Part shown: positions 20,109 through 31,980 of the stretch, one piece after another | How positions within the stretch are numbered: position 1 is the stretch's first letter | Layout: each line of letters opens with the position of its first letter | Assembly: GCF_024346675.1 (NCBI RefSeq) | Contig: NZ_AP024850.1 | Span: forward strand, 372,001 to 436,000 | DNA length: 64,000 nucleotides | Source of the DNA: Photobacterium sanguinicancri | GTDB lineage: Bacteria > Pseudomonadota > Gammaproteobacteria > Enterobacterales > Vibrionaceae | Direction of reading: 5' to 3' | Translations under genes and position numbers: made by a program | Notes under the pieces: generated by a model | Seen by the model: only the letters and a program-made list of their open reading frames with translations | What the model was told of the DNA's origin: nothing | Database searches by the model: none

Positions 20109-20131
20109 GCGCATAAAGATGTGCTTTTTTT
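20109..20131 (+). terminator. rsmI terminator
   Basis: GCGCAT and ATGTGC pair (one G-U) around AAAG, followed by seven Ts. The stem is short but the T-run is good. Confidence 0.7.
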
Positions 20132-20162
20132 GACCAAGCTACCGCGCCGATACTGATTTCAC

Positions 20163-20200
20163 TGGTAACTGCGGCGGGAGTCTTATACAATCCGCCGCCT
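20163..20200 (+). promoter_or_regulatory. rnpB promoter
   Basis: A -10 element (TATACA at 20184-20189 or TACAAT at 20186-20191) lies 10-15 bp before the mature RNA start, with a G/C-rich discriminator CCGCCGCCT like those of stable-RNA genes. The -35 region is unclear. Confidence 0.55.
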
Positions 20201-20582
<382 letters not shown>

Positions 20583-20592
20583 ACAAAGAATG

Positions 20593-20635
20593 AAGGTGGT
20601 GCTGTGTTCATATGAACTGCAGCATCACCTTTTTT
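20593..20635 (+). terminator. rnpB terminator
   Basis: AAGGTGGTGCTG and CAGCATCACCTT form a 12-bp stem (one G-U); the loop contains the palindrome GTTCATATGAAC, and six Ts follow. Confidence 0.93.
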
Positions 20636-20707
20636 CGTTTTAAAACCGCTATATCGCGACTTTAGTAGCAAGAAGTGTGATTTTTCTGCTAATTATTCTC
20701 TGCTTTC

Positions 20708-20737
20708 TTGACTTCTTTTTTGACTAATACGTACACT
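20708..20737 (+). promoter_or_regulatory. Candidate dcw cluster promoter (mraZ promoter)
   Basis: TTGACT (20708-20713) and TACACT (20732-20737) with an 18-bp spacer. The predicted transcription start falls inside the MraZ repeat array immediately downstream, a logical place for repression. A second TTGACT at 20720-20725 has no partner -10 box. Confidence 0.5.
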
Positions 20738-20743
20738 TCAAAG

Positions 20744-20768
20744 TGGCTTATTGTGGTGAAAAGTGGGA
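20744..20768 (+). promoter_or_regulatory. MraZ operator: TGG-type repeats every 10 bp
   Basis: TGGCT (20744), TGGTG (20754) and TGGGA (20764) are 5-bp elements separated by exactly 5 bp, so one helical turn apart; TTGCG at 20774 may be a degenerate fourth. MraZ of E. coli binds TGGGN direct repeats with 5-bp spacers in its own promoter, so this is its expected autoregulatory site. Confidence 0.75.
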
Positions 20769-20851
20769 ATGCCTTGCGAAATCTAACTATTAATAATAAA
20801 CACTTTATATAAGTGTTTGATTGATAATAGGGATATTACAGAGCACATTTT

Positions 20852-21310
20852 ATGCTTCGAGGTGTCACTGCCGTTTCAATGGACGGAAAAGGACGTTTGG
20901 CTGTGCCCAAACGCTACCGAGAGCTATTACACTCATCGTGTGATGGCTTATTTGTGTGCACCATCGATCATCAATACCCCTGTCTGCTATTATATCCCCT
21001 TCAGGAATGGGAGCGCATTGAGCAAAAGCTTTCCCGTTTATCCAGCTTTCAGCCCGCAGAGCGTCGCTTACAGCGCTTGCTATTAGGGCATGCGAGTGAA
21101 TGTGAAATGGATAGCCAAGGTCGTTTATTAATTGCACCATCGTTACGTGACTACGCCGAGCTAGAAAGTAAGGTCATGCTGGTGGGGCAGTACAATAAAT
21201 TTGAGATTTGGCATGCGCCTCATTGGCAGCAACAGATCATAACGGATACACAATTTCAGGCTGAGGATCCCACTGCTTTATCAGTGCGCCTTAGTGAGCT
21301 TTCACTCTAG
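20852..21310 (+). CDS. mraZ: MraZ, transcriptional regulator of the dcw cluster
   Basis: DNA-binding protein with two AbrB-like domains that autoregulates the division/cell-wall cluster. 152 aa; each half carries the family pattern: [18 protein letters not shown] (about residues 9-26) and [18 protein letters not shown] (about 88-105). First gene of the cluster, with matching operator repeats about 85 bp upstream. rsmH follows after 17 bp. Confidence 0.97.
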   Translation: MLRGVTAVSMDGKGRLAVPKRYRELLHSSCDGLFVCTIDHQYPCLLLYPLQEWERIEQKLSRLSSFQPAERRLQRLLLGHASECEMDSQGRLLIAPSLRDYAELESKVMLVGQYNKFEIWHAPHWQQQIITDTQFQAEDPTALSVRLSELSL

Positions 21311-21327
21311 TTGAAACTATATTATTT

Positions 21328-22275
21328 ATGTCAGAACAATTTGAGCACATCTCCGTCTTACTCCATGAATCAGTAGACGGTCTCGATATTAAGCCCGATG
21401 GTATTTATATCGATGGCACGTTTGGCCGTGGTGGCCACAGCCGCCTGATTTTATCTAAGCTGGGCGAAAATGGCCGTCTTTACGGTATCGACCGTGATCC
21501 ACAAGCGATTGCTGAAGCTCAGACAATTGATGATCCGCGTTTCTCTATTATCCATGGCCCATTTTCAGGGATGGCTAATTATATGGAAACCCGAGAACTG
21601 TTAGGCCAAGTTGACGGCGTATTGCTTGATCTTGGTGTTTCATCACCGCAACTGGATGATGCAGAGCGTGGCTTTAGCTTCATGCGTGACGGCCCACTTG
21701 ATATGCGTATGGACCCTACAACGGGCCTTTCAGCTGCAGAATGGCTAGCTGAAGCGGATGCTGATGATATTGCATGGGTACTCAAAGAGTTTGGTGAAGA
21801 ACGTTTCGCTAAGCGTATCGCGCGTGGCATTGTTGAGCACCGTGAAAACCCAGAAAAAGAGCCATTAACGCGCACGACCCAATTAGCGAGCTTGATTGCT
21901 GCTGTATCGCCATTCCGTGATAAGCATAAGCACCCAGCGACGCGTAGCTTCCAAGCGATCCGTATCTACATTAACAGTGAACTAGAAGAAATTGATGTTG
22001 CTTTGAATGGCGCTCTTAAAGTGTTAGCTCCTCAAGGCCGTTTATCTATTATTAGCTTCCACTCGCTAGAAGATCGCATGGTTAAACGTTTTATGCGTAA
22101 ACACAGCAAAGGGCCTGAAGTACCTGCTGGTTTACCATTAACGGAAGATCAAATTAAAGCGCTAGGCAGTGCCGATTTGAAATTGGCGAGTAAAGCGATT
22201 AAACCTTCAACTAATGAACTCGGCCACAATACCCGTGCGCGTAGTTCTGTGTTGCGTTTAGCCGAGAAGTTATGA
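21328..22275 (+). CDS. rsmH: RsmH (MraW), 16S rRNA N4-methyltransferase (C1402)
   Basis: SAM-dependent enzyme making N4-methyl-C1402 in 16S rRNA; with RsmI, also in this window, it completes the m4Cm1402 modification. 315 aa; motif [11 protein letters not shown] at about residues 31-40, and [15 protein letters not shown] at about 97-111 are diagnostic. The C-terminus overlaps ftsL by four bases (ATGA). Despite its rRNA role it is a fixed member of dcw clusters. Confidence 0.97.
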   Translation: MSEQFEHISVLLHESVDGLDIKPDGIYIDGTFGRGGHSRLILSKLGENGRLYGIDRDPQAIAEAQTIDDPRFSIIHGPFSGMANYMETRELLGQVDGVLLDLGVSSPQLDDAERGFSFMRDGPLDMRMDPTTGLSAAEWLAEADADDIAWVLKEFGEERFAKRIARGIVEHRENPEKEPLTRTTQLASLIAAVSPFRDKHKHPATRSFQAIRIYINSELEEIDVALNGALKVLAPQGRLSIISFHSLEDRMVKRFMRKHSKGPEVPAGLPLTEDQIKALGSADLKLASKAIKPSTNELGHNTRARSSVLRLAEKL

Positions 22276-22592
22276 AGCCAACCGCTGAACCATCAATTAA
22301 CGTAGCGCGCTTGATCGTCAAAGATCTCTTTTCGATTGGGCGACTGCCGTTATTACTCTTGATATTGATCTTAGGGTCGGCGTTGGCGGTGGTGTATATC
22401 ACCCATCACTCGCGTCAATTGATCGTTCAGCAAGAGCAACTCCTTATCGAGCGTGACCAGCTCGATATTGAGTGGCGAAATCAAATATTGGAAGAGAATT
22501 CTCTGGCCGAGCATAGTCGTGTGGAGCGCTTAGCTGAAACACAACTTGAGATGAAGCGCCCAACCGCGGCGAATGAAATAGTTGTCCAGTGA
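22272..22592 (+). CDS. ftsL: FtsL, divisome protein
   Basis: Bitopic membrane protein that with FtsB and FtsQ activates FtsWI septal synthesis. 106 aa: short cytoplasmic N-terminus, one transmembrane helix (about residues 27-46, [17 protein letters not shown]), and a periplasmic coiled-coil rich in heptad leucines and glutamates. Overlaps rsmH by four bases and ftsI by one. Confidence 0.93.
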   Translation: MKPTAEPSINVARLIVKDLFSIGRLPLLLLILILGSALAVVYITHHSRQLIVQQEQLLIERDQLDIEWRNQILEENSLAEHSRVERLAETQLEMKRPTAANEIVVQ

Positions 22593-24364
22593 TGATGAAT
22601 ATCTTCAAACGAACTAAAACCACCAATCAACGCCGTGTTAAAGCGCCTCCCGTATTCATACCGTGGCGTTTTAATCTTATTTGCGGCTGCGTTATTTTAG
22701 CCTTAGGTCTATTGATCGGTCGTGCGGCTTATATTCAAGTGTTAGAGCCGGGCAAACTTATCCAAGAAGGCGATTTGCGTTCACTTCGCGTGAAAGCACT
22801 CCCGTCAGCGCGCGGTATTATTTCTGATCGTAACGGTGAGCAGCTTGCCGTGAGTGTACCTGTACAGGCGGTATGGGCCGATCCTGTTCAAATTTATAAG
22901 CATGGTGGCATGGTCGAACAGGCCCGCTGGCATGCGCTTGCTGATGTCTTAGGCCTTGATCGCCAAAAGTTAGTTAAGCGAATTGAAAAAAATCAAAAGC
23001 GTCGTTTTATTTATTTAGCCCGTCAGGTTAGTCCTGCTATGGCGGCGTATGTGAGTAAGCTCAAGCTTGCTGGCGTAGGCCTAAAAGACGAATCCCGCCG
23101 TTTTTACCCTGCTGGTGAAGTGAGTGCGCATTTAATTGGTATGACGGGCATTGATAGCCACGGTTTAGAAGGCGTTGAACGTACCTATGATGGTTGGTTA
23201 ACTGGTGAACCCGGGCGTAAAACGGTGCGAAAAGATCGCTATGGCCGCGTAGTTGAAAATATTTCGCTTAAACAGCGAGAGCCAGGTAAACCGCTAGAAC
23301 TGAGTATCGATCAGCGTTTGCAAGCCATGGCATACCGCGCCGTAAAACAAGCGGTTGTCGATTACCGTGCCACGTCTGCCAGTGTGGTGATGGTTGACGT
23401 TCGGACTGGTGAAGTGCTGGCCATGGTGAATGCCCCCTCTTATAACCCTAATAACCGTGATGGTTTGCAAAGTTTTCGAATGCGTAATCGGGTCATTACT
23501 GATGCGATGGAGCCAGGCTCAACCATTAAACCTTTTGTGGTGCTAACGGCACTCGAAAATGGTGTCGCTGATGAAAACACGATTATTGATACTGGCAATG
23601 GCATTATGCAGGTCGGTGGAAGTCGAGTGCGTGACGTATCAAAAGTCGGTAAAGCCAACTTAGCCCGTATCTTACAAAAATCCAGTAACATTGGTGTCAG
23701 TAAACTATCACTAGCTATGCCTGTTGAAGCCTTGCTCGGTATGTATAGCAGTGTTGGTATGGGAGACCCGTCAGGCATTAACCTGATTGGCGAATCACAA
23801 GGTTTCTTCCCAGATCGCCGTCGTTGGTCCGATTTTGAACGTGCTACCTTAGCTTTTGGCTACGGTATTTCGGTTACACCCATTCAGTTAGTACGTGCTT
23901 ACGCAACCTTGGGTGCGCTAGGTGTGAGCCGTCCGCTCTCCATCCTAAAAACGGATGATGTTATTCCTGGGCGCCAAGTGGTGTCTGTTGAGAATACGCG
24001 TAAGTTACTAAAAATGCTTGAAATGGTAACGGGGAAAGAAGGCAGTGCTAAACGTGCTGCGGTACCTGGTTACCGCGTGGGTGCCAAAACGGGGACCGCA
24101 AAAGTTGCTGCCGCTGGCGGATACAGTGATGAATACATTGCGATGACGGCGGGTCTTGCGCCTATCAGTAATCCGCGTATTGCTATGGTTGTCGTCGTAA
24201 ATGAGCCTCAGGGTGATCAATATTATGGCGGCGCAATTGCGGCGCCGATATTTGCAGATGTGATGGGAAGTGCACTGCAAATTTTGAATGTGCCGCCAGA
24301 CGCGGGTTCTGGCGAAAAGTTAAATGTTGTCCATAACAGAGGCACCTCGAATGCCGATACATAA
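22592..24364 (+). CDS. ftsI: FtsI (PBP3), septal peptidoglycan transpeptidase
   Basis: Class B penicillin-binding protein that cross-links septal peptidoglycan with FtsW. 590 aa: transmembrane anchor (about residues 27-47), a pedestal domain, then the transpeptidase domain with SxxK (Ser310-Lys313, in PGSTIKPF), SSN (364-366) and KTGT (499-502). Of GTG 22589, ATG 22592 and ATG 22595, the ATG at 22592 overlaps the ftsL stop (TGATG) and is preferred. murE starts 14 bp before this gene ends. Confidence 0.96.
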   Translation: MMNIFKRTKTTNQRRVKAPPVFIPWRFNLICGCVILALGLLIGRAAYIQVLEPGKLIQEGDLRSLRVKALPSARGIISDRNGEQLAVSVPVQAVWADPVQIYKHGGMVEQARWHALADVLGLDRQKLVKRIEKNQKRRFIYLARQVSPAMAAYVSKLKLAGVGLKDESRRFYPAGEVSAHLIGMTGIDSHGLEGVERTYDGWLTGEPGRKTVRKDRYGRVVENISLKQREPGKPLELSIDQRLQAMAYRAVKQAVVDYRATSASVVMVDVRTGEVLAMVNAPSYNPNNRDGLQSFRMRNRVITDAMEPGSTIKPFVVLTALENGVADENTIIDTGNGIMQVGGSRVRDVSKVGKANLARILQKSSNIGVSKLSLAMPVEALLGMYSSVGMGDPSGINLIGESQGFFPDRRRWSDFERATLAFGYGISVTPIQLVRAYATLGALGVSRPLSILKTDDVIPGRQVVSVENTRKLLKMLEMVTGKEGSAKRAAVPGYRVGAKTGTAKVAAAGGYSDEYIAMTAGLAPISNPRIAMVVVVNEPQGDQYYGGAIAAPIFADVMGSALQILNVPPDAGSGEKLNVVHNRGTSNADT

Positions 24365-25871
24365 TCAGAACAAAACTATCGGATGCTTACTGGCACCTTG
24401 GTTGTCAGTAGCAACAATATTGAGCGATGAAATAAGCGCATTAGCACCGTCATCATTTACGTTAGACAGTCGTGATGTTAACAGTGGTAGCTTGTTTGCT
24501 GCTGTTAAAGGTCATCAGATCGATGGTCGTCGCTTTATCGATAAAGCGATAGAGCAAGGTGCCATTGCGGTGTTGGCTGAAGCTGAGGGCGAGGCTTTAC
24601 ACGGAGAGGTACGCCTACAGCACTGTGTGCCAATTATCTATTTTTCGCAACTGAACCTACATCTATCTGCCATCGCCAAGGTTTTTTATCAGCAACCGGA
24701 TGAGCAGCTAAAACTGGTGGCGGTGACGGGCACCAATGGCAAAACAACGATTAGCCAAATTCTGGCACAGTGGGCAGAGCTGGTCGGTTACCGTGCTGGC
24801 GTTATGGGCACTACAGGTAACGGTTTGCTGAGCAATCTAATACCTGCAGCAAATACCACTGGCAGTGCGATTGAAATTCAACATGTACTGGCTGATTTAT
24901 ACCAGCAGGGGGCGTCTTTTGCTGCGATGGAAGTCTCGTCGCACGGGTTAGTGCAAGGGCGTGTTAAAGCACTGCATTTTGCAGCCAGTATTTTTACCAA
25001 CTTGAGTCGAGATCACCTAGATTACCACGGTGACATGGCCAATTACGCAGCGGCTAAACAAACCCTCTTTACTGAACATCACGCAGGTGTTGCTGTCATT
25101 AATATGGATGACGAAGTTGGGCGCCAATGGCTAATGACCTTACCTGATGCTGTTGCGGTGACAACACAAGCGAGCGTTGCTGCTGAGCATCAAGGGCCCG
25201 CATTGTGGTTAACCGCGGTGACGTACAGTACTCAAGGTGTCACGCTGAGTGTTGATTCATCATGGGGAGCTGGGACGTTTACTGCGCCATTGGTTGGTTC
25301 GTTTAATGTCATGAATATTATGTTGGCGTTAGCGACGCTACTGGCGACAGGGCATGATATCGCTCAGCTTATTGCGACCGCACCAAAGTTAAACGCCGTG
25401 ATAGGGCGAATGGAAGTTTTTCAAAAAGCTGACAAACCTATGATGGTGGTGGATTATGCTCATACGCCAGATGCGCTAGAAAAAGCTTTGCAGGCATTAC
25501 AAGTACATTGTGACGGTAAGCTATGGTGTATTTTTGGTTGTGGCGGTGATCGAGATACCGGCAAACGTCCAATGATGGCGGCAATTGCAGAGCAGCAAGC
25601 TGATCATATTATCTTAACTGATGATAACCCGCGCAGTGAAGATCCAGAGCAGATCATGCTGGATATGAAAGCTGGGTTGGTGAATGCAAATCAAGCATCA
25701 GTGATCCACGACCGATTCAGTGCTTGCCAATATGCAATGCTGCACGCTAGCGAACAAGACATTGTTTTAGTGGCTGGGAAAGGTCATGAAGATTACCAAA
25801 TTCTAGCTGATCAAACGATCCACTATTCTGACCGTGAAACGGTTCAAACCTTATTGGAGACGCATGCATGA
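24351..25871 (+). CDS. murE: MurE, UDP-MurNAc-tripeptide ligase (meso-DAP adding)
   Basis: Cytoplasmic ATP-dependent ligase adding meso-diaminopimelate to UDP-MurNAc-L-Ala-D-Glu. 506 aa; P-loop TGTNGKTT at residues 126-133. The DDNPRSE motif in the C-terminal domain is the signature for meso-DAP rather than lysine, fitting a Gram-negative wall. The frame is open to 24324, inside ftsI; I use the ATG at 24351, which gives the usual N-terminus and a 14-bp overlap with ftsI. Overlaps murF by four bases. Confidence 0.95.
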   Translation: MPIHNQNKTIGCLLAPWLSVATILSDEISALAPSSFTLDSRDVNSGSLFAAVKGHQIDGRRFIDKAIEQGAIAVLAEAEGEALHGEVRLQHCVPIIYFSQLNLHLSAIAKVFYQQPDEQLKLVAVTGTNGKTTISQILAQWAELVGYRAGVMGTTGNGLLSNLIPAANTTGSAIEIQHVLADLYQQGASFAAMEVSSHGLVQGRVKALHFAASIFTNLSRDHLDYHGDMANYAAAKQTLFTEHHAGVAVINMDDEVGRQWLMTLPDAVAVTTQASVAAEHQGPALWLTAVTYSTQGVTLSVDSSWGAGTFTAPLVGSFNVMNIMLALATLLATGHDIAQLIATAPKLNAVIGRMEVFQKADKPMMVVDYAHTPDALEKALQALQVHCDGKLWCIFGCGGDRDTGKRPMMAAIAEQQADHIILTDDNPRSEDPEQIMLDMKAGLVNANQASVIHDRFSACQYAMLHASEQDIVLVAGKGHEDYQILADQTIHYSDRETVQTLLETHA

Positions 25872-27244
25872 TTGACGTGCAATTGTCTCATCTAGCCGAT
25901 GAGTTAGATGCCACATTAATGGGTGATGATATCCGCATCACCTCAGTATCAACAGATACTCGCCAGATCGATTGCAACGCTTTATTTGTCGCATTGAAAG
26001 GTGAGCGATTTGATGCGCATGACTTTTGTCAGACGGCAGTTGATAGCGGCGCGAAAGCTTTACTGGTTAGTTGTTACTTACCAATTGATATTCCACAGCT
26101 AGTGGTGTCTGATACTCGATTAGCACTGGGTCAACTCGGTGCTTGGGTTGCAAAAACGCTGACGCAAACAAACGGACTTAAAACCGTTGCGTTAACAGGT
26201 AGTTGCGGTAAGACCACGGTGAAAGAAATGGTGGCGGCAATTCTTGGCCTAAAAGGCAAGGTGTTAGCCACGGCGGGTAATTTCAATAATGATATTGGTG
26301 TCCCTCTAACGTTGTTACGTTTAACCTCAGATCACGATTATGCGGTGATTGAACTGGGTGCGAATCATCAAAATGAAATTGCTTATACAACGAACCTGGT
26401 TAAACCCCAAACGGCGTTAGTGAATAACTTAGCCGCTGCGCACTTAGAAGGTTTTGGCTCATTGGCTGGCGTAGCTAAAGCGAAAGGTGAAATTTTCGAG
26501 GGTTTACCTGCTGGTGGTATCGCCATTGTTAATCTTGATTCAAATGATCTGCCTAATTGGCGTGAAAATTTGACGGAACAGCGCATTTTAACTTTCTCTG
26601 CATCCAATCCTGACGCTGATTTTTTCGCAAATGACATAATTGTTAACTCTGACGGTCGCGCTTGTTTTACAATGCGTACCCCCGAAGGAATGGGTTCGGT
26701 CATATTGACACTTGCCGGTGTGCATAATGTATCGAACGCCCTCGCTGCTGCGGCTCTGAGTTATACGCTTGGCGCGTCTTTGGATGATGTCATTCGTGGC
26801 CTTGGTCAAGTGGTAAACGTAAAAGGGCGGGTTGATATCACTCAACCGCAGGCTGGACTTCGTCTTATCGATGACACTTATAATGCTAGCGTGGCATCGG
26901 TGAAAGCTGCCATTGATTTACTTGCGTCATTTGCTGGTCAACGTTGGTTTGTGCTGGGTGATATGGCTGAACTTGGCGAAGAAAGTGCATTACTTCATCG
27001 TGAAGTTGGCGAGTACGCAAAAGACAAATTGCTTGATGGCGTCTTCACATATGGCCGTACGAGTGCCGTAGTGAGTGAGCTGAATCAAGGGCAACACTTT
27101 GATGATAAACAAACACTGATTGCGACATTGATGACACAATTAGATCAAGAACTTAAACAACACCAAGAGGTTACAGTGTTGGCAAAAGGAGCACGCAGCT
27201 CCCGCATGGAAGATGTGATTGTCGCACTGCAGGAAAATAAATAA
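25868..27244 (+). CDS. murF: MurF, UDP-MurNAc-pentapeptide synthetase
   Basis: Adds D-Ala-D-Ala to the UDP-MurNAc-tripeptide. 458 aa with the three Mur-ligase domains. The P-loop reads TGSCGKTT, a cysteine where E. coli has TGSSGKTS; this position tolerates small residues. The central [12 protein letters not shown] stretch and C-terminal [11 protein letters not shown] match the family. Overlaps murE by four bases and mraY by one (TAATG), so translation is probably coupled throughout. Confidence 0.96.
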   Translation: MIDVQLSHLADELDATLMGDDIRITSVSTDTRQIDCNALFVALKGERFDAHDFCQTAVDSGAKALLVSCYLPIDIPQLVVSDTRLALGQLGAWVAKTLTQTNGLKTVALTGSCGKTTVKEMVAAILGLKGKVLATAGNFNNDIGVPLTLLRLTSDHDYAVIELGANHQNEIAYTTNLVKPQTALVNNLAAAHLEGFGSLAGVAKAKGEIFEGLPAGGIAIVNLDSNDLPNWRENLTEQRILTFSASNPDADFFANDIIVNSDGRACFTMRTPEGMGSVILTLAGVHNVSNALAAAALSYTLGASLDDVIRGLGQVVNVKGRVDITQPQAGLRLIDDTYNASVASVKAAIDLLASFAGQRWFVLGDMAELGEESALLHREVGEYAKDKLLDGVFTYGRTSAVVSELNQGQHFDDKQTLIATLMTQLDQELKQHQEVTVLAKGARSSRMEDVIVALQENK

Positions 27245-28326
27245 TGATTTACTGGTTAGCCGATGCACTTCAGTCTACGTTCCCATTTTTTCGTCTTTTC
27301 GAATATTTGACGTTCCGCGCTATTGTTAGCGTACTTACTGCTTTAGTTATCTCGTTATGGATGGGCCCACGTCTGATTGCACGTTTACAAATGTTGCAAA
27401 TTGGCCAAGTGGTACGTAACGAAGGTCCTGAATCTCACTTTAGTAAACGAGGTACGCCTACAATGGGCGGCCTCATGATTTTGGCTGCAATTACCATTAC
27501 GGTTTTGCTTTGGGCTGATTTATCAAACCCCTATGTATGGGCGGTGTTAGTCGTGATGCTGGGCTATGGCGTAGTGGGTTTTGTGGATGATTACCGTAAA
27601 GTCGTGCGTAAGAATACCGATGGCTTGGTTGCGCGCTGGAAGTACTTCTGGCAGTCAGTCATTGCTCTGGGGGTCGCATTTGCCTTGTATATGTATGGCA
27701 AAGATACAGCGGCGACTCAACTTGTTGTGCCTTTCTTTAAAGATGTGATGCCGCAACTGGGCCTGTTCTACATCGTATTTACCTATTTTGTGATTGTCGG
27801 TACCAGTAATGCGGTTAACTTAACCGATGGCCTTGATGGCTTGGCCATTATGCCAACGGTCATGGTGGCATCGGGCATGGCATTTATTGCGTGGGCAACG
27901 GGTAATGTGAATTTTGCTAACTACCTGCATATTCCTTATTTAAGTAACGCGAGTGAGCTCGTTATTGTCTGTACCGCCATTGTCGGTGCTGGACTTGGTT
28001 TCCTTTGGTTTAATACTTACCCAGCTCAAGTGTTTATGGGCGATGTAGGTTCACTAGCACTCGGTGGCGCACTGGGCACTATTGCGGTCTTAGTTCGCCA
28101 AGAGTTGCTACTTGTGATCATGGGCGGTGTATTTGTAATGGAAACGGTCTCCGTTATCTTACAAGTGGGCTCGTACAAACTTCGCGGACAGCGTATTTTC
28201 CGAATGGCGCCGATTCATCACCATTACGAATTAAAAGGTTGGCCAGAACCTCGTGTTATCGTGCGTTTTTGGATCATTACTATGATGCTAGTGTTAATTG
28301 CTCTTGCGACATTGAAGGTACGTTAA
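27244..28326 (+). CDS. mraY: MraY, phospho-MurNAc-pentapeptide translocase
   Basis: Integral membrane enzyme that joins phospho-MurNAc-pentapeptide to undecaprenyl phosphate, forming lipid I. 360 aa, about ten transmembrane helices. Family motifs present: GTPTMGG near residue 73, [18 protein letters not shown] and the C-terminal [13 protein letters not shown] histidine motif. One-base overlap with murF; murD begins directly at the next base. Confidence 0.97.
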   Translation: MIYWLADALQSTFPFFRLFEYLTFRAIVSVLTALVISLWMGPRLIARLQMLQIGQVVRNEGPESHFSKRGTPTMGGLMILAAITITVLLWADLSNPYVWAVLVVMLGYGVVGFVDDYRKVVRKNTDGLVARWKYFWQSVIALGVAFALYMYGKDTAATQLVVPFFKDVMPQLGLFYIVFTYFVIVGTSNAVNLTDGLDGLAIMPTVMVASGMAFIAWATGNVNFANYLHIPYLSNASELVIVCTAIVGAGLGFLWFNTYPAQVFMGDVGSLALGGALGTIAVLVRQELLLVIMGGVFVMETVSVILQVGSYKLRGQRIFRMAPIHHHYELKGWPEPRVIVRFWIITMMLVLIALATLKVR

Positions 28327-29691
28327 ATGAATGGCTTAGGTGGGGTAAAACGCGTTGTAGTGATTGGGTTAGGAATGACAGGACTTTCTGTTGTTCATCA
28401 CCTCGTGCGACAGTCTTTGGCTTATGATCTGAATTTAGAGATTAAAGTCATTGATACACGTGCGACTCCACCGGGCCAGGAATCGCTCCCGAGCAGTGTT
28501 GAGCTGTGCTGCGGAGAGTGGAATATGGCGTGGTTACTCGCGGCTGATATGATAGTTGCGAGTCCAGGCATTGCACTGGCAACCCCAGAGCTTCAGCAAG
28601 CCGCTGAAGCTGGTATTGAAATTGTGGGCGATATCGAACTATTCGCGCGTGCAGTTACCAAGCCAGTCGTGGCGATCACTGGGTCCAACGGTAAGAGTAC
28701 CGTGACTAGCCTTGTCGGTGAGATGGCGAAAGAGGCCAATATCGATGTCGGAGTGGGCGGTAATATTGGCTTCGCTGCATTAGATATGCTGGCCAATGAC
28801 CACGATGTGTACGTACTCGAATTATCAAGCTTTCAACTTGAGACAACCTCTTCCCTAAAACTGAAAGCGGCCACTTACTTAAACCTATCTGAAGATCATA
28901 TGGATCGTTACCACGGTTTAGCGGATTACAGCGCGGCGAAAATGCGTATTTTCGAGCATGCTGAATTAATCGTGTATAACCGTGATGATCTGGCGACACG
29001 TCCAGCGGCTTCTTTTGGGTTTGATGCGCCAGAAACCAGTTTTGGCTTTGATTGCCAAGCTTATGGCTTGATTGAACAAAACGGTCAAGAGTTCCTGGCT
29101 GTCGATCAACAGCCGCTCATGCCAGCTAACGAAATTGCATTGGTTGGTCGTCATAATGTGGCGAATAGCCTTGCAGCGTTGGCACTTGCTGATGCCGTAA
29201 ATATTGACCATACCGCAGCATGCCGTGCTTTACGCCGCTATACGGGCTTAGTGCACCGTTGCCAACTTGTGGTGCAACAGCATGGCGTAAAATGGGTGAA
29301 TGATTCAAAAGCAACTAACGTGGCGAGTACTTTAGCGGCACTTAAAGGGCTCAGCCTTGAAGGTAAGCTTCACCTGCTGGTCGGCGGAGATGGCAAAGGG
29401 GCGGATTTTTCTGAATTGCAGCCAGTATTGGCGGCGCTAAATGTTCAGTTGTATTGCTACGGCCGTGATGGCAACCAATTTTCATCTTTGGTTGAATCGC
29501 CAATTTGTGTCGAAACGATGGCACAAGCAATGGCTTTAGCAGCGGTAACGGCGCAATCAGGTGACATGATTATGCTCTCTCCTGCCTGTGCGAGTTTTGA
29601 CCAATTTCCAAATTTTATGACGCGAGGTGATACTTTTGTCACTTTAGCGCAAGAGTTACAGCATCAAGTCGCAGGAGCGAATGAATGCTAA
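28327..29691 (+). CDS. murD: MurD, UDP-MurNAc-L-alanine:D-glutamate ligase
   Basis: ATP-dependent ligase adding D-glutamate to UDP-MurNAc-L-Ala. 454 aa; Rossmann-like N-terminal domain ([12 protein letters not shown]), P-loop ITGSNGKST at about residues 116-124, then LELSSFQLE and the C-terminal domain with HRCQLV and NDSKATN motifs. Starts immediately after the mraY stop; ftsW starts seven bases before its end. Confidence 0.96.
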   Translation: MNGLGGVKRVVVIGLGMTGLSVVHHLVRQSLAYDLNLEIKVIDTRATPPGQESLPSSVELCCGEWNMAWLLAADMIVASPGIALATPELQQAAEAGIEIVGDIELFARAVTKPVVAITGSNGKSTVTSLVGEMAKEANIDVGVGGNIGFAALDMLANDHDVYVLELSSFQLETTSSLKLKAATYLNLSEDHMDRYHGLADYSAAKMRIFEHAELIVYNRDDLATRPAASFGFDAPETSFGFDCQAYGLIEQNGQEFLAVDQQPLMPANEIALVGRHNVANSLAALALADAVNIDHTAACRALRRYTGLVHRCQLVVQQHGVKWVNDSKATNVASTLAALKGLSLEGKLHLLVGGDGKGADFSELQPVLAALNVQLYCYGRDGNQFSSLVESPICVETMAQAMALAAVTAQSGDMIMLSPACASFDQFPNFMTRGDTFVTLAQELQHQVAGANEC

Positions 29692-30896
29692 GACAGACCA
29701 AGGAAGGAATGACATCCGTCACTGAATGGTTTACTAAGCCATCCAGTCCTTCGTTATACGATCGCCAGTTAGTGTGGATAGCATTAGCCTTGATGGTGAT
29801 TGGGTTGGTGATCGTGACATCGGCCTCTGTGCCTATTGCAACCCGTTTAACGGGGATCCCATTTTACTTTGCTCTTCGCCATGCTTTTTTCCTCTGCTGT
29901 TCTATTTTTATCATAGGCATCATGGTGCAAGTCCCGCTGTCTCGTTGGCAGCAATTAAGCGTGCCCATGCTATTGGTGTCGGTCTTTTTACTTATTGTCG
30001 TGCTGGGTATTGGTCGCTCGGTGAACGGTGCGGCGCGTTGGATCCCATTGGGCATCTTTAACTTACAGCCAGCAGAAGTGGCAAAGCTTTCTTTGTTTAT
30101 CTTTTTAGCGGGTTATTTGGTTCGTCAATATACACAGGTACGTGCAAGCTTTCTTGGTTTTGCTAAACCGTTAGCTGTGCTGGTGGCATTAGCTGTTCTA
30201 TTGCTACAACAACCCGATTTAGGGTCATTTGTTGTGATGTTTGTGACCACGGTAGGCATGTTATTTATTGCAGGTGCCCAATTATGGCAATTCCTCGCTA
30301 TGATAGCGGTCGCGATATTTGGCATCGTTATACTGATTGTCTTTGAGCCTTATCGTATGCGGCGGGTGACATCCTTTCTCGACCCATGGGATGATCCTTT
30401 TGGTAGTGGTTACCAACTTACACAGTCATTAATGGCATTTGGTCGCGGTGATTGGCTAGGGCAAGGGTTGGGTAATTCAATCCAAAAGCTAGAATATTTA
30501 CCCGAAGCGCATACCGATTTTGTTTTTGCGGTACTCGCAGAAGAACTCGGATTAATCGGTGTTGTGAGTGTATTAGTGCTGATTTTCGCTTTGGTGTTTA
30601 AAGCCTTATTGATTGGTCGTAAATCATTGCAAAGCGAGCAGCTATTTGGTGGTTTCCTCGCATTTGGTATAGGCATTTGGTTTGCTTTCCAGACGTTAGT
30701 CAATGTTGGTGCTGCTGCGGGAATTGTGCCAACCAAAGGGTTGACCTTGCCACTGATCAGTTATGGTGGCTCCAGTTTATTTATTATGGCGACGGCGGTT
30801 GCGATTTTGATCCGCATTGATTACGAACAGCGGCTTCATGCTAAATATCATCCCACCGAATCGGAACCAGAAGAAAATAGTGTTGAAAAAGATTAA
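29685..30896 (+). CDS. ftsW: FtsW, septal peptidoglycan glycosyltransferase
   Basis: SEDS-family polymerase working with FtsI at the septum. 403 aa with about ten transmembrane helices; the [19 protein letters not shown] region, [12 protein letters not shown] and SYGGSS motifs are typical. ATG at 29685 has AGGAG seven bases upstream and overlaps the murD end; ATG at 29709 with its own AAGGA is a possible alternative. One-base overlap with murG. Confidence 0.95.
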   Translation: MLRQTKEGMTSVTEWFTKPSSPSLYDRQLVWIALALMVIGLVIVTSASVPIATRLTGIPFYFALRHAFFLCCSIFIIGIMVQVPLSRWQQLSVPMLLVSVFLLIVVLGIGRSVNGAARWIPLGIFNLQPAEVAKLSLFIFLAGYLVRQYTQVRASFLGFAKPLAVLVALAVLLLQQPDLGSFVVMFVTTVGMLFIAGAQLWQFLAMIAVAIFGIVILIVFEPYRMRRVTSFLDPWDDPFGSGYQLTQSLMAFGRGDWLGQGLGNSIQKLEYLPEAHTDFVFAVLAEELGLIGVVSVLVLIFALVFKALLIGRKSLQSEQLFGGFLAFGIGIWFAFQTLVNVGAAAGIVPTKGLTLPLISYGGSSLFIMATAVAILIRIDYEQRLHAKYHPTESEPEENSVEKD

Positions 30897-31966
30897 TGAC
30901 AAAAAATAAACGATTACTTGTTATGGCGGGTGGTACTGGGGGACATGTTTTTCCAGGCCTTGCGGTAGCGAAACAATTACAGCAGCAAGGATGGGACATC
31001 CGTTGGCTGGGTACCGCTGATAGAATGGAAGCGGAACTAGTGCCAAAGCACGGTATCGAAATTGATTTTATTAAAGTCAAAGGGCTAAGAGGCCAAGGTA
31101 TCGTTAGGCTGTTAGCTGCACCATTTAAAATCCTAGGTGCAATCAAACAAGCACGTGCACATATTAAAGCATGGCAACCGGACGTCGTTCTTGGCATGGG
31201 TGGCTATGTGAGCGGTCCTGGTGGCGTTGCTGCATGGCTGAGTGGTATTCCTGTGGTATTGCATGAACAAAATGCAGTCGCAGGGTTAACTAATCAATGG
31301 CTATCTAAAATTGCCCGTCGTGTCTTACAGGCATTTCCTGGAGCATTTACAAATCAAGAGGTTGTTGGTAACCCTGTTCGCCAAGATGTGACTGAGCTAC
31401 CACAACCAATGGAACGTTTTGCCCAACGCAGTGGTCCTATCCGTGTGTTGGTCATGGGCGGTAGCCAAGGCGCTCGTATTCTGAATCAGACTATGCCTGA
31501 AGTGGCGGGGTTACTCGGTGAAAATATCACAGTGTGGCACCAAGCAGGTAAAGGGGCACAAGCTGAGACCGAGCTGGCCTACCAAGCACAACCTGAAGCG
31601 TCAGCCGGTGTGAAAGTGACCGAATTTATTGATGATGTCGCCACTGCATATGAGTGGGCTGATGTCGTTGTGTGTCGTTCAGGTGCACTGACTGTATCAG
31701 AGTTATCTGCCGCTGGTGTCGCCGCTATTTTTGTCCCGTTTATGCATAAAGATCGGCAGCAAGCATTGAATGCCGATCATTTGGTGCAAGCGGGCGCTGC
31801 ATTAATGATTGAACAGCCAGATTTAACTGCTGTGAAATTAGCACAACAACTTCAAAAACTTGACCGTCCAGCCCTGCTATCAATGGCACAGGCTGCTCGA
31901 GAAGCTGCGATCCTCGACGCCGATGTTCGCGTTGCAGATGTAATTAAATCGCTAGCAAAAAACTAG
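30896..31966 (+). CDS. murG: MurG, lipid II-forming GlcNAc transferase
   Basis: Peripheral membrane GT28 glycosyltransferase that adds GlcNAc to lipid I, giving lipid II. 356 aa; the N-terminal glycine-rich loop [14 protein letters not shown] (about residues 10-23), the second loop GGSQGA, and the UDP-GlcNAc-binding segment with [15 protein letters not shown]. Overlaps ftsW by one base; murC follows after 14 bp. Confidence 0.97.
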   Translation: MTKNKRLLVMAGGTGGHVFPGLAVAKQLQQQGWDIRWLGTADRMEAELVPKHGIEIDFIKVKGLRGQGIVRLLAAPFKILGAIKQARAHIKAWQPDVVLGMGGYVSGPGGVAAWLSGIPVVLHEQNAVAGLTNQWLSKIARRVLQAFPGAFTNQEVVGNPVRQDVTELPQPMERFAQRSGPIRVLVMGGSQGARILNQTMPEVAGLLGENITVWHQAGKGAQAETELAYQAQPEASAGVKVTEFIDDVATAYEWADVVVCRSGALTVSELSAAGVAAIFVPFMHKDRQQALNADHLVQAGAALMIEQPDLTAVKLAQQLQKLDRPALLSMAQAAREAAILDADVRVADVIKSLAKN

Positions 31967-31980
31967 AACGAGAAACAGTG

